A stretch of DNA of 64,000 bases from Myroides sp. N17-2 (lineage in GTDB: Bacteria; Bacteroidota; Bacteroidia; Flavobacteriales; Flavobacteriaceae), in NCBI RefSeq assembly GCF_002286775.1, contig NZ_NSGJ01000006.1, positions 83,886 to 147,885 on the forward strand, in the 5' to 3' direction. Position 1 is the stretch's first letter. The number at the start of each line of letters is the position of its first letter. The notes beneath the pieces are model-generated. The model saw only the letters and a program-made list of their open reading frames with translations, was not told where the DNA came from and made no database searches. The position numbers and the translations under genes were made by a program. Of the stretch, positions 7,422-16,033 are shown piece after piece.

Positions 7422-10256
7422 ATGAAGAAACTTTTATTTAGTTTGTTCTTTGTGTTGCAGGTAGTTATATCGTATGCACAAGGAGTTCAGGAAATTAAAG
7501 GGAAAGTCATAGATGGAAAGACACAAATGCCGATTAACGCGGTAGCTGTTAGAATTCAATCTACGAACATTTCCTCTTTAACAAACAATGAAGGGAACTT
7601 TTCTTTAGAGAATGTTAAGGCTGGTAACCATGACGTAGTTATCTCTTATGTGGGATACATTACTAAAAGATTACCAGTAGAGGTTAGTGGTTCAACCATT
7701 GATCTTGGTACAATCTCTATAGAAGAAGATTTCGCTTCTATTGAGCAATTAGGGCTTGTCTCACTTACGGAAAACGACCTTAGTGATGATAACTCTAGTA
7801 ACGACACTTCATCAGGTTTGTTACAAGCTACAAAAGATCCATTCCAAGCTGCTGCAGCGTATAATTGGGGATCTGCATTCTTTAGAATTCGTGGGCTTGA
7901 TAACGAATATGGTAAGACACTTGTTAATGGTGTAGTAATGAACAAAGTTCATGACGGACGCCCACAATGGGGGAACTGGGGAGGTCTTAATGACGCTACT
8001 CGTAACCAAGTCTTAGCTTCTGGTTCTACTGCTTCTGATTTTTCTTTCGGAGGTATTTTAGGAACACAAAACATTTCTACTAGAGCATCTCAAATCAGAA
8101 AAGGTGCTAAAGCAGGTTTCTCAGGTTCAAATACGAACTATACTTGGAGACCATATGCTATCTATTCGTCTGGACTTAATAAAGATGGATGGGCGTATGT
8201 AGTATCTGCTTCATATAGAGGTGCGAAACAAGGATATTGGGATGGTACTAACTATGATGCACTATCTTTATTCGCTGCAGTTGAGAAAAAATTCAATGAC
8301 AATCACAGTTTGAACTTTACTGCTATCTATGCTCAAAATAAAAGAGGGAAAAACTCTCCTATTACTGATGAGCAAGCAAATCTTAAAGATTTTAAATATA
8401 ATTCATATTGGGGATACCAAAATGGAGATAAAAGAAACTCTCGTTATAAAGATGTTTCTGAACCAATCTTCCAGTTAACTCACTACTGGAATATCAACGA
8501 AGCAAATACTTTAACGACTACTGCTTCATACCAATTTGGACATATTGCTAACAGTCGTCTAGGTTATATCGATGGTATTAACCCTGATCCGACTTATTAT
8601 AAAAATATGCCAAGTTTCTTCGAGAATAAGATCGATCCAAAATATTGGTCGATGACTGCTGAAGAGTTTGATAATTTACCAAATAGTGAATTCAAGACAG
8701 ATACAACAGCTTTATTGGCTCAAGCAAATAATGTAAGAACGGAGTTCCAAAATAATGGACAAATTGATTGGGATAATATCTATACAATCAATGGTGCAAA
8801 TGGTGGTGCTAGTAAGATTATGATGTATGAGGATAGACAAGATGATAAAACATTGTCATTTAATACTAACTTCAAATCTGTACTTTCTGACCATGTTACT
8901 TTAGATGCGGGAATAAACTACAGAAGAGTACATTCTAATTACTATAAAAAAGCGACTGATTTATTAGGAGGATCTTATTATATGGATCTTGATACTTATC
9001 AGGATGCAGGTAAGCAAGATAGTGACTTAAATAATCCAAATCGTAAAATCACTAGTGGAGACAAATTTGGATATAACTATTCTATTGATTCAAATGTAAT
9101 TGATGTATTTACACAATTTAATTTTGACTATGATAAGTTTGATTTTTATGTAGCTCAGAAAATAGGATATACTTCTTATGAAAGAGATGGTAAATATAAA
9201 AATGCAGTTTACGCTAATAACTCTTATGGTAAGAGTGGTTTAGTAGACTTTAATAACTTCGGATTTAAAGGGGGAGCTGTTTATCACCTTACAGGACGTC
9301 ATGCGTTTAGTGTAAATGCTGCTTATTATAACCAAGCACCTACTATTAGAAATACTTTCGCTAACTCTAGAGTAAATAATTTAGTTACTAAAGATTTGAC
9401 TAATGAAGATGTGTTTAGTGTTGATGGTAGTTATATCGTTAGAACTCCTAAATTAAAAGCAAGAGTTTCTGGATATTTATCAGAGATCAAAAACAGTACA
9501 CAAGTAAACTTCTACTATGCTGATGGTATTGGTATCGTAGATGATAATGGTAACTTCTTATCTAGTACTGGTGGAGCATTCGTATCTGAAATCTTAACAG
9601 GTGTTAATAAACGTAACATCGGAATTGAAATAGGAGCGGAGTATCAATTAACTCAAACAGTAAAAGCTACTGCAGCTGCTACAATAGGGCAATCTATTTA
9701 TACAAACAATCCTACTTTACGTCTGAATTCAGATAACGTAGCGAAGACATTTGATTATGGTACTGCTTATATTAAGGACTATAGAACAGCTAATGGACCT
9801 CAGACCGCTCTATCTTTAGGATTAGAGTATAGAGACCCTGCATACTGGTGGGTAGGAGCAAATATTAACTATATGGACAAAGCATATACTAATATATCAG
9901 CTCTTAGAAGAACTGAAAACTTCGTAACTGACCCAGCAACAGGACAACCTTTTGGAAACCTTACAGAAGACAAGTTGAGATCTGTGTTAAAGCAAGAACA
10001 ATTGCCAGACTTTACTGTATTTAATATTACAGGAGGAAAGTCTTGGAGAATGCCAAATAGAAATATTCTTGGATTCTTTGCTAGTGTGAACAATGTGTTC
10101 AATAAACACTATAAAACAGGTGGATTCGAACAAGCTAGAAATGCGAACTATGATCGTGAAGTACTTAATACACAAAGTGGAACTAATACTTTCGCTAACA
10201 AGTATTGGTATGCATATGGACGTAATTTCTTTGTAAATGTTTATTACAACTTCTAA
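7422..10256 (+). CDS. TonB-dependent receptor with N-terminal carboxypeptidase-like domain
   Basis: The 944-residue protein has a signal peptide (1-19, ending SYAQ), a carboxypeptidase-regulatory-like Ig fold at about 22-108 (starting IKGKVIDGKTQMPINAV), a plug domain with RIRGLDNEYGKTLVNG (about 155-170), and a long beta-barrel that ends in the aromatic residue F944 (VYYNF). It imports a ligand across the outer membrane using TonB energy. It is 12 bases ahead of a lipoprotein with a DUF5689 domain and is divergent from a secreted phosphoesterase, so nucleic acid or phosphoester fragments are the most likely cargo (inference). It lacks the SusC-type signature seen in the receptor at 44912, so it is not called SusC. 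Confidence 0.9.
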   Translation: MKKLLFSLFFVLQVVISYAQGVQEIKGKVIDGKTQMPINAVAVRIQSTNISSLTNNEGNFSLENVKAGNHDVVISYVGYITKRLPVEVSGSTIDLGTISIEEDFASIEQLGLVSLTENDLSDDNSSNDTSSGLLQATKDPFQAAAAYNWGSAFFRIRGLDNEYGKTLVNGVVMNKVHDGRPQWGNWGGLNDATRNQVLASGSTASDFSFGGILGTQNISTRASQIRKGAKAGFSGSNTNYTWRPYAIYSSGLNKDGWAYVVSASYRGAKQGYWDGTNYDALSLFAAVEKKFNDNHSLNFTAIYAQNKRGKNSPITDEQANLKDFKYNSYWGYQNGDKRNSRYKDVSEPIFQLTHYWNINEANTLTTTASYQFGHIANSRLGYIDGINPDPTYYKNMPSFFENKIDPKYWSMTAEEFDNLPNSEFKTDTTALLAQANNVRTEFQNNGQIDWDNIYTINGANGGASKIMMYEDRQDDKTLSFNTNFKSVLSDHVTLDAGINYRRVHSNYYKKATDLLGGSYYMDLDTYQDAGKQDSDLNNPNRKITSGDKFGYNYSIDSNVIDVFTQFNFDYDKFDFYVAQKIGYTSYERDGKYKNAVYANNSYGKSGLVDFNNFGFKGGAVYHLTGRHAFSVNAAYYNQAPTIRNTFANSRVNNLVTKDLTNEDVFSVDGSYIVRTPKLKARVSGYLSEIKNSTQVNFYYADGIGIVDDNGNFLSSTGGAFVSEILTGVNKRNIGIEIGAEYQLTQTVKATAAATIGQSIYTNNPTLRLNSDNVAKTFDYGTAYIKDYRTANGPQTALSLGLEYRDPAYWWVGANINYMDKAYTNISALRRTENFVTDPATGQPFGNLTEDKLRSVLKQEQLPDFTVFNITGGKSWRMPNRNILGFFASVNNVFNKHYKTGGFEQARNANYDREVLNTQSGTNTFANKYWYAYGRNFFVNVYYNF

Positions 10257-10268
10257 AACCTCTTTCAG

Positions 10269-12365
10269 ATGAAAACAATTTTTAAATCATTATTATATTT
10301 TTCATTCGCCGGGCTTATCCTTACTGGATGTGCTAAGAATGACGACTTTTCAGTTCCTCCAATTAACTGTGACGAACCGAATATTACTGCAACTCAAACT
10401 ATAGATGGGTTATATAGCTCTTTAACTGAAAACAGTAAAGAAGTGGTTCTTTTCCCTAAAGACGAGATTATCTCAGGTATCGTAGTTTCTAGTGACCAAG
10501 CAGGTAACTTCTATCAACAGTTATACATTGTTGATGAGAATACACAAACTCCAGTAACGTTAAAAGTAGATATTAAAGGTGGATTCGCTCTTTATCCAGT
10601 AGGATCTAAAGTGTTTATAAAACTTAAAGATACATACATTCACTATAGTTATGGAATGATTACTATCGGTGGAGGTATCTATACTTCAGGTGGAGGTAAT
10701 AAGTATGCTGATGTTATCACAGGTTCTAAATTGAGAACTTCTTTATTCAGATCTTGTAATGTTATCACAGGTGATGCGTTTAATAAATACATCAATGTTG
10801 TTACATTAGACCAATTTGCTACAGATAAAAAATTAATCGGTAAATTAGTTCGTATTAAAGATGTTCAATTTGAGAGAGATATTGTTGGTAAGACATATTA
10901 TGATCCAAAAGAGGTTGATGCAGGTGGTCAAACATTGAGAAAAATGGTTGACAAGAAAGGAAATAGCTTACAAGTAAGAACTGGTAAATATGCAAATGGT
11001 ATAAAAGACCAAATCATTACTGATAAAAGCGGTATGGTTACTGGTATCATGAGTGATTTCCAAGGTACACTTCAATTCGCTCCAAGAACTATGGAGGATA
11101 TGGCTCTTGATCAAGCTCCTTTTGAAGGAAGTACTGGAAATGAAGGAGAAGACCCTACTATCAAAGTAGAACCAGGTAAGTTCCTTGCTTTCCCAGGATC
11201 TGACTTTAATACTTGGGCTGATTTCTTAAAAGTTATTGTAAAGAATACTCCTGGAGATCCAATGGTGACTGAAGGTAAAGGTTTGGGTTGGAATAGCTCT
11301 AATGGATTACAAGTAAAAGGTGTTGCTGCTCTTAGTAGCGGAAAAGCTGCTAATGGTGCATTATTTACTGTAGAAAAAATTAAAGCTCCAAAAGATGCTA
11401 CTAAAATCTCTTTCTTAATGAAGGGAACTGCTGGGAAAAGTATCTCAATTAATGTTTACAAAGCTAATGGTACAAACTATTATGCTTATAACTTAGACAA
11501 CGTTGGTGCTGTAAGTAAAGTATTACAACCAAATATGAAGGAAACAGTATTTAACAATGTTCCTTCTGGTAATACAACAAATAGTTATACAGGGAAGATT
11601 GATACTAAAGGACAATGGGTTAAAGTTGTCTTAGACTTAAAAGATTTAAAAGGCGATTTTAGTACTGCTGGTACAGGAAATTTAATTGCTTTTAGATATG
11701 GACATACTGAAAGTTATGATTTAGTTATTGATGAGATCCGTTTTGAAGATGGTACTCCTGTTAAAGATGACGGAGGAACAACAGAACCTGAGGAAAAAGC
11801 TGAAGGAGAGGGTGTTGCTGGAGTGGATTTGGGTACGCCGAATGTGCTTGCTGATTTTAATAACTGGGCTAATTTCGTTAAGTCAACTAATACCTTCGGA
11901 GTTTTACCTTTGGCAAAAGAAGGTAAAGGACTAGGACAAAATGGTAGTGCTTTAGTTGTTAAGGGAACTCCTAAAGGGAATGATTTCTTGTTTAATATAG
12001 AAAATCAAAGCGTATCTACTACAGCAAAGAAGATTGTTTTCTACATAAAAGGTACAGCTAGCAAGTCTTTATCTATAAATGTTTATGATGGTACTACTAC
12101 TACCAATGCTAAAGGTGAGGTAATTTATAATTCAAAGCCATATAATGTAGCGACTAAAGCTGCAAATGGTGAGAAGGAAGTTGTGTTTTCAAAAGCAGAT
12201 GCATCAAATTCATATACTGGTACTATTGATACTAAAGGAGGATGGACTAAAATAGTAATAGAGAATCCTGTTATTAATGTTTCAAAAAGTGGAAATGTGT
12301 TTGGTATTAAGGTTGGAAAAGACGTTGGTTATGATTTATTAATTGATAAGATTTCTTTCGAATAA
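10269..12365 (+). CDS. DUF5689 domain lipoprotein with two tandem C-terminal modules
   Basis: This is a 698-residue lipoprotein with cleavage before the Cys in LILTGCAKNDD. Residues about 35-285 match my knowledge of DUF5689, an OB-fold-like region found in surface lipoproteins beside TonB receptors. After a short acidic linker come two related beta-rich modules, about 300-495 and 525-698. Both open with a FNxWAxF segment and share NSYTGxIDTKGxW and a final YDLxIDxIxFE, so they arose by duplication and resemble carbohydrate-binding jelly rolls. It probably captures substrate for the receptor immediately upstream, 12 bases away. A strong terminator follows. Confidence 0.82.
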   Translation: MKTIFKSLLYFSFAGLILTGCAKNDDFSVPPINCDEPNITATQTIDGLYSSLTENSKEVVLFPKDEIISGIVVSSDQAGNFYQQLYIVDENTQTPVTLKVDIKGGFALYPVGSKVFIKLKDTYIHYSYGMITIGGGIYTSGGGNKYADVITGSKLRTSLFRSCNVITGDAFNKYINVVTLDQFATDKKLIGKLVRIKDVQFERDIVGKTYYDPKEVDAGGQTLRKMVDKKGNSLQVRTGKYANGIKDQIITDKSGMVTGIMSDFQGTLQFAPRTMEDMALDQAPFEGSTGNEGEDPTIKVEPGKFLAFPGSDFNTWADFLKVIVKNTPGDPMVTEGKGLGWNSSNGLQVKGVAALSSGKAANGALFTVEKIKAPKDATKISFLMKGTAGKSISINVYKANGTNYYAYNLDNVGAVSKVLQPNMKETVFNNVPSGNTTNSYTGKIDTKGQWVKVVLDLKDLKGDFSTAGTGNLIAFRYGHTESYDLVIDEIRFEDGTPVKDDGGTTEPEEKAEGEGVAGVDLGTPNVLADFNNWANFVKSTNTFGVLPLAKEGKGLGQNGSALVVKGTPKGNDFLFNIENQSVSTTAKKIVFYIKGTASKSLSINVYDGTTTTNAKGEVIYNSKPYNVATKAANGEKEVVFSKADASNSYTGTIDTKGGWTKIVIENPVINVSKSGNVFGIKVGKDVGYDLLIDKISFE

Positions 12366-12392
12366 CCTGATTATTCAATACTATAAAAACTT

Positions 12393-12422
12393 AAAAAGCT
12401 CGGCATTGCCGAGCTTTTTTTA
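12393..12422 (+). terminator. Terminator of the TonB receptor/DUF5689 operon
   Basis: AAAAAGCTCGGC and GCCGAGCTTTTT pair around a 3-base loop, ending in a T-run. Confidence 0.9.
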
Positions 12423-12478
12423 TGCTGTTAAGTTAGATTAAATTATAAAAAAAAAACTTTAGTATCTAGTTATTCGCT

Positions 12479-12577
12479 TGTTCAACATTGTCACAACACT
12501 TCTTCAATACTTTTTCAACAAAGAGATCTTTATATAGAGTGATCTTGTGGAACTGTTGAGTAGATGTTGAAGGATCT
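12479..12577. repeat. Inverted array of 11 bp units in a convergent gap
   Basis: Four units of the type NYTTCAACANT follow each other at 11-base spacing on the plus strand: TGTTCAACATT, GTCACAACACT, TCTTCAATACT and TTTTCAACAAA (12479-12522). Three more (CCTTCAACATC, TACTCAACAGT, TCCACAAGATC) read on the minus strand of about 12545-12577. The two arrays therefore form an imperfect inverted repeat. A similar but weaker array is at 60513-60556. It lies between the ends of two convergent genes, so a promoter operator is unlikely. Confidence 0.45.
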
Positions 12578-12639
12578 AAATCTTGGACTTATGTCCGCTA
12601 AAATTGGATTGTAGATATACTGCTAGTGGTCTTATTTAC

Positions 12640-13398
12640 TTAAAACATCTTATCGATAATCTCTTGCCCATAGACTAAAGATACTTCTTCTACGAAAGAC
12701 TGAAAGCTAAAGCTTGCTTCTTCGTTAGCGTTATCTGAGATTGTACGGATAACGATAAATGGAATATCAAATTCATAACACACCTGAGCTACTGCCGCAC
12801 CTTCCATTTCTACGCATAGTACTTCTGGTAGCTGTGCTTGCAAGTTGTTTTTTTGTTCTGAAGTAGAGAAGAATTGATCTCCACTCGCTATGGTACCAAA
12901 GTGAACATTAGGAGTTGTAATATTAAATTTAGCCAATTCATTAGCACTGATTAATTGGTGTAAATTCTCTAACCCAAACATCAGCTCTATGTGGTTAAGT
13001 GTCTCTTTAGACCATTGCTCATCTGTATCAAAGTATGTTTTGCCTAATAATGGTATTTCGAATTTCGGTCTTAAAGGAGATGCATCCATATCATATTGTA
13101 CTAGATTACTAGCGACTACTACATCACCTACTTTCACGTTAGGATGTATTCCTCCAGCTACCCCTATAAAAGCTATACTATCTACTTTAAACTCTAAAAT
13201 AAGAGTTGCTACTGTTGCAGCTGCAGCTACTTTTCCAATACGCGAATAGACTACCACTACTTTTTGGTTGTTGATGTAACCTTCATAGTAAGTACGGTTA
13301 CCTATCTTTTGTTCAGTTTTATCTTTAAGTTGTGAGATTATTCCATTTACCTCTTGTGGAATAGCACCTAATATTCCTATCGTTTTATATGATGTCAT
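12640..13398 (-). CDS. mtnN: 5'-methylthioadenosine/S-adenosylhomocysteine nucleosidase
   Basis: This cytosolic enzyme cleaves the glycosidic bond of methylthioadenosine and S-adenosylhomocysteine, releasing adenine for methionine and purine salvage. The 252-residue chain has the PNP/UDP phosphorylase-type fold with the opening IGILGAIPQEV (E16), the glycine-rich FIGVAGGI strand (about 78-84), the ribose-binding VEMEGAA (E197, E199) and the catalytic aspartate D222 in RTISDNAN. These match the E. coli triad of two Glu and one Asp. It stands alone, with no methionine-cycle neighbours, and converges on the DUF5689 gene. The 507-base stretch upstream gives no sign of a SAM riboswitch. Confidence 0.93.
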   Translation of the reverse strand: MTSYKTIGILGAIPQEVNGIISQLKDKTEQKIGNRTYYEGYINNQKVVVVYSRIGKVAAAATVATLILEFKVDSIAFIGVAGGIHPNVKVGDVVVASNLVQYDMDASPLRPKFEIPLLGKTYFDTDEQWSKETLNHIELMFGLENLHQLISANELAKFNITTPNVHFGTIASGDQFFSTSEQKNNLQAQLPEVLCVEMEGAAVAQVCYEFDIPFIVIRTISDNANEEASFSFQSFVEEVSLVYGQEIIDKMF

Positions 13399-13905
13399 AA
13401 TTGAATTGATATTTGATGTTTCAAAATTACGAAATAAAGATTAACCTGTGTTTATCCAATAATTTGGTTACACTATCTATGTTTACATAATTAGAGCAAT
13501 AAACTTGAGCATTCCTTGCTAATAACAACTTTTCTAAGCAGTATATCTCATAGATAGGGCAATGAATCTGCATTTGATAAGAAGAGAAATGGTATTTCAT
13601 TTTAGTTATTACGAAAAATAGTATTTAGTGAGAGGGAGGTGTGTTTAGTTCATTTCTTTTTATATCTTGTGAAATACAGTGTAAAATAGATTGAAAAACT
13701 CGGAGTAAATCTTGTCAAATTATGATGTAGTATGTGATGCTGGAATGCTGTGTAGTCTATTTTAAATAAGATATTTAGGAAAAATAGGTTGTGAAAATCT
13801 TGTGTAATAAAAAATTATTTAAGAGAGATGTAAAAATAGTATCTTTACAGCGAGTAAATAAATGCGATAATTCCCAAATGGGATTCAATATATAAAAATA
13901 AATAG
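13399..13905. other. Gene-free divergent gap between mtnN and ricT
   Basis: This is 507 AT-rich bases with no frame I trust. TATCTTTA at about 13840-13847 is one base off the TANNTTTG motif and is a candidate -7 box for the ricT operon. I see no riboswitch or repeat. Confidence 0.4.
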
Positions 13906-15522
13906 ATGGCTTGTACAAATTGTTCAACAGATAAAGATAGTAGTGGGCTTCCGAAGGGATGCCAGAATAAAGGGACGTGCGGTACAGATGGCTGTAATAA
14001 ATTAGCAGTTTTCGATTGGTTGTCAAATATGGTTTATCCTACAGGCACTGAGATATATGATATAGTAGAGGTTCGTTTTAAGAACGGTAGAAAAGATTTT
14101 TATCGATACCCAAAAGAGATTAGTATCTCGATGGGAGATATCGTCGCTACGGAGTCTTCTCCAGGACATGATATCGGTATCGTATCATTAGTAGGGGAAC
14201 TAGTAAAGGTACAGATGAAAAAGAAAAGAGCTGATCCTAATGGAGAAGTTTTAAAGATATACCGCAAAGCAACTCAAAAAGATATAGATATCTGGCAAGA
14301 AGCTCGTAATAGAGAAGAGAAAGTTAAAGTTAAAGCTCGTGAAATGGCTATTGCTTTAAAGCTAGAGATGAAGATTTCGGATGTAGAGTTTCAAGGAGAT
14401 GCTTCTAAAGCTACATTTTACTACACAGCTAGTGAGCGTGTTGACTTTAGACAATTGATTAAAGATTTTGCTCGTGAGTTCAGTATTCGTATTGAGATGA
14501 AGCAGGTAGGTTTCCGTCAGGAGGCTGCTAGACTAGGAGGAATTGGATCATGTGGACGTGAATTATGTTGTTCTACATGGTTAACTGACTTTAGAAGTGT
14601 GAATACTTCTGCTGCTCGTTACCAACAGCTTTCATTAAATCCGCAAAAGTTAGCTGGACAATGTGGTAAGTTAAAGTGTTGTCTTAACTTTGAATTAGAT
14701 ACTTATTTAGAGGCATTAAAAGACATGCCTGATTCTGATACGAAGTTAATGACTGTAAAAGGATTAGCTATATGTCAGAAGATAGATATCTTCAAAGGAC
14801 AGATGTGGTTTGCATATATTAATAATTCTGCAAATTGGTATGTACTATCTACAGAGATGGTGAAAGAGATACTAGCGCTAAATAAGAAAGATCAAAAAGG
14901 AGAAGACTTAGAGAGCTATATGTTAGAAGTAGAGTCTGATGATATTGATTTTAACAACGCATCTGAACAAGATAGTGTGACTCGATTTGATCAGCCTAAA
15001 CGCAAGAAAAAGCCTACTCGTAATAAGAAGAAAGAAGGGGGAACGAAGGAGGGACAAGAGTCTCAAGCTCCGATAGCTAAGAGAGAACGACCTATAGGTA
15101 ACGAAAATAGAAATAGACAAGGCAAACCTGGAGAACGTGATTCTCAGAACAAACAACAGGTGCGTAATCGAACTAAAAATAAACCTGAGGGAGCTAAAGA
15201 TAATGAAGGTGATAATGTAGCAAGACAGGCGACTACAGGCGATTCTAAGAATGTTCGTAAAGAACATAATGGAGGAGTTAAAGGTGAGAATAAGACACCA
15301 AGAGAACCAAGAGAGAATAGGGGGCCTAGAGAACCTAGAGAGAATAAAGGTCCAAGAGAACCTAAAGGAGCTCAACAAGAAAAAACTAAACCTGTAGATG
15401 GTGCTACTGAGGGAGGAGATACACCTAAGGCTAAACACCATAAGAATCGCCCAAACAGGAATAAGAATATAAAGAAAGATAATAACAACAATAGTAATAA
15501 TTCTAATGCAGAGAATAACTAG
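13906..15522 (+). CDS. ricT: PSP1-domain RicT-like protein with long basic disordered tail
   Basis: Residues 1-40 are a Cys-rich lead (TNC, GCQNKGTCGTDGC). Residues about 50-300 form the PSP1 domain of the RicT/YaaT family, with the conserved cysteines of CGRELCCSTW and GQCGKLKCCLNFE. In Bacillus RicT works with RicA and RicF as an Fe-S complex that affects mRNA processing. Neither partner is nearby. From about residue 355 the chain is a low-complexity Lys/Arg/Asn/Gly-rich tail with tandem PRE-type repeats (about 465-490) that nearly doubles the usual length. The gene overlaps gldH by 17 bases, the usual flavobacterial ricT-gldH order. Confidence 0.88.
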   Translation: MACTNCSTDKDSSGLPKGCQNKGTCGTDGCNKLAVFDWLSNMVYPTGTEIYDIVEVRFKNGRKDFYRYPKEISISMGDIVATESSPGHDIGIVSLVGELVKVQMKKKRADPNGEVLKIYRKATQKDIDIWQEARNREEKVKVKAREMAIALKLEMKISDVEFQGDASKATFYYTASERVDFRQLIKDFAREFSIRIEMKQVGFRQEAARLGGIGSCGRELCCSTWLTDFRSVNTSAARYQQLSLNPQKLAGQCGKLKCCLNFELDTYLEALKDMPDSDTKLMTVKGLAICQKIDIFKGQMWFAYINNSANWYVLSTEMVKEILALNKKDQKGEDLESYMLEVESDDIDFNNASEQDSVTRFDQPKRKKKPTRNKKKEGGTKEGQESQAPIAKRERPIGNENRNRQGKPGERDSQNKQQVRNRTKNKPEGAKDNEGDNVARQATTGDSKNVRKEHNGGVKGENKTPREPRENRGPREPRENKGPREPKGAQQEKTKPVDGATEGGDTPKAKHHKNRPNRNKNIKKDNNNNSNNSNAENN

Positions 15523-16000
15523 TTATTTACTTGTATTAAGTGTTTTGGTATTGTCAAGTACATCATGTCAACAAGATAGTAAGATGTTATTTGATCAGTA
15601 TCAAGAGACTTCAGGTACATGGGATAAGGATGATGTAAAAACATTTGTATACGACGTACAGGATACCGTACAGCGTCATAATTTATTTATGAACTTAAGG
15701 GTGAATAAGAACTATCCTTATAGCAATGTATTCGTGATCTTTAAGATACATCAACCGAATTCGGATATTATGATAGATACACTTCAGTTCCAAATGGCTA
15801 AGCCAGATGGCACCTTACTAGGTAGTGGATTCTCTGATGTAAAGGAGAGTAAACTTGAGTTAAAAGAAGGCTACGTATTCCCTAAACCAGGTAGCTATAA
15901 GTTCTCAGTAGAGCAAGTAGTACGCGAGTTAGGAGAGGTAGATGGAGTTAACTCATTAAAAGGAGTATCAGAAGTGGGATTCCGAATTGAAAAACAGTAA
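15506..16000 (+). CDS. gldH: Gliding motility lipoprotein GldH
   Basis: This 164-residue lipoprotein has its signal peptide end at C21 (LSSTSC-QQDS). The mature part keeps the GldH features: the YQETSGTWDKDDV opening, a beta-rich Ig-like body with LFMNLRVNKNYPYSN, and the closing GVSEVGFRIEKQ. GldH is needed for gliding and for normal function of the type IX secretion/gliding machinery in Flavobacterium johnsoniae, and is kept in many non-gliding relatives. Its start lies inside the end of ricT in another frame, so translation is probably coupled. The pbp1A gene follows after 33 bases, which completes a typical flavobacterial gene order. Confidence 0.93.
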   Translation: MQRITSYLLVLSVLVLSSTSCQQDSKMLFDQYQETSGTWDKDDVKTFVYDVQDTVQRHNLFMNLRVNKNYPYSNVFVIFKIHQPNSDIMIDTLQFQMAKPDGTLLGSGFSDVKESKLELKEGYVFPKPGSYKFSVEQVVRELGEVDGVNSLKGVSEVGFRIEKQ

Positions 16001-16033
16001 CAGAACAAAAGAATTATAAGTATTATTCATTTT

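Noticed and set aside
12640..13905. SAM or SAH riboswitch linked to mtnN
   Set aside because: No conserved riboswitch core was recognised in the upstream region.
14923..15441. 172-codon open frame on the minus strand inside ricT
   Set aside because: It is the complement of the Lys/Arg-rich tail and gives a Ser/Arg/Phe/Leu repeat with no protein character. The plus-strand frame is the gene.
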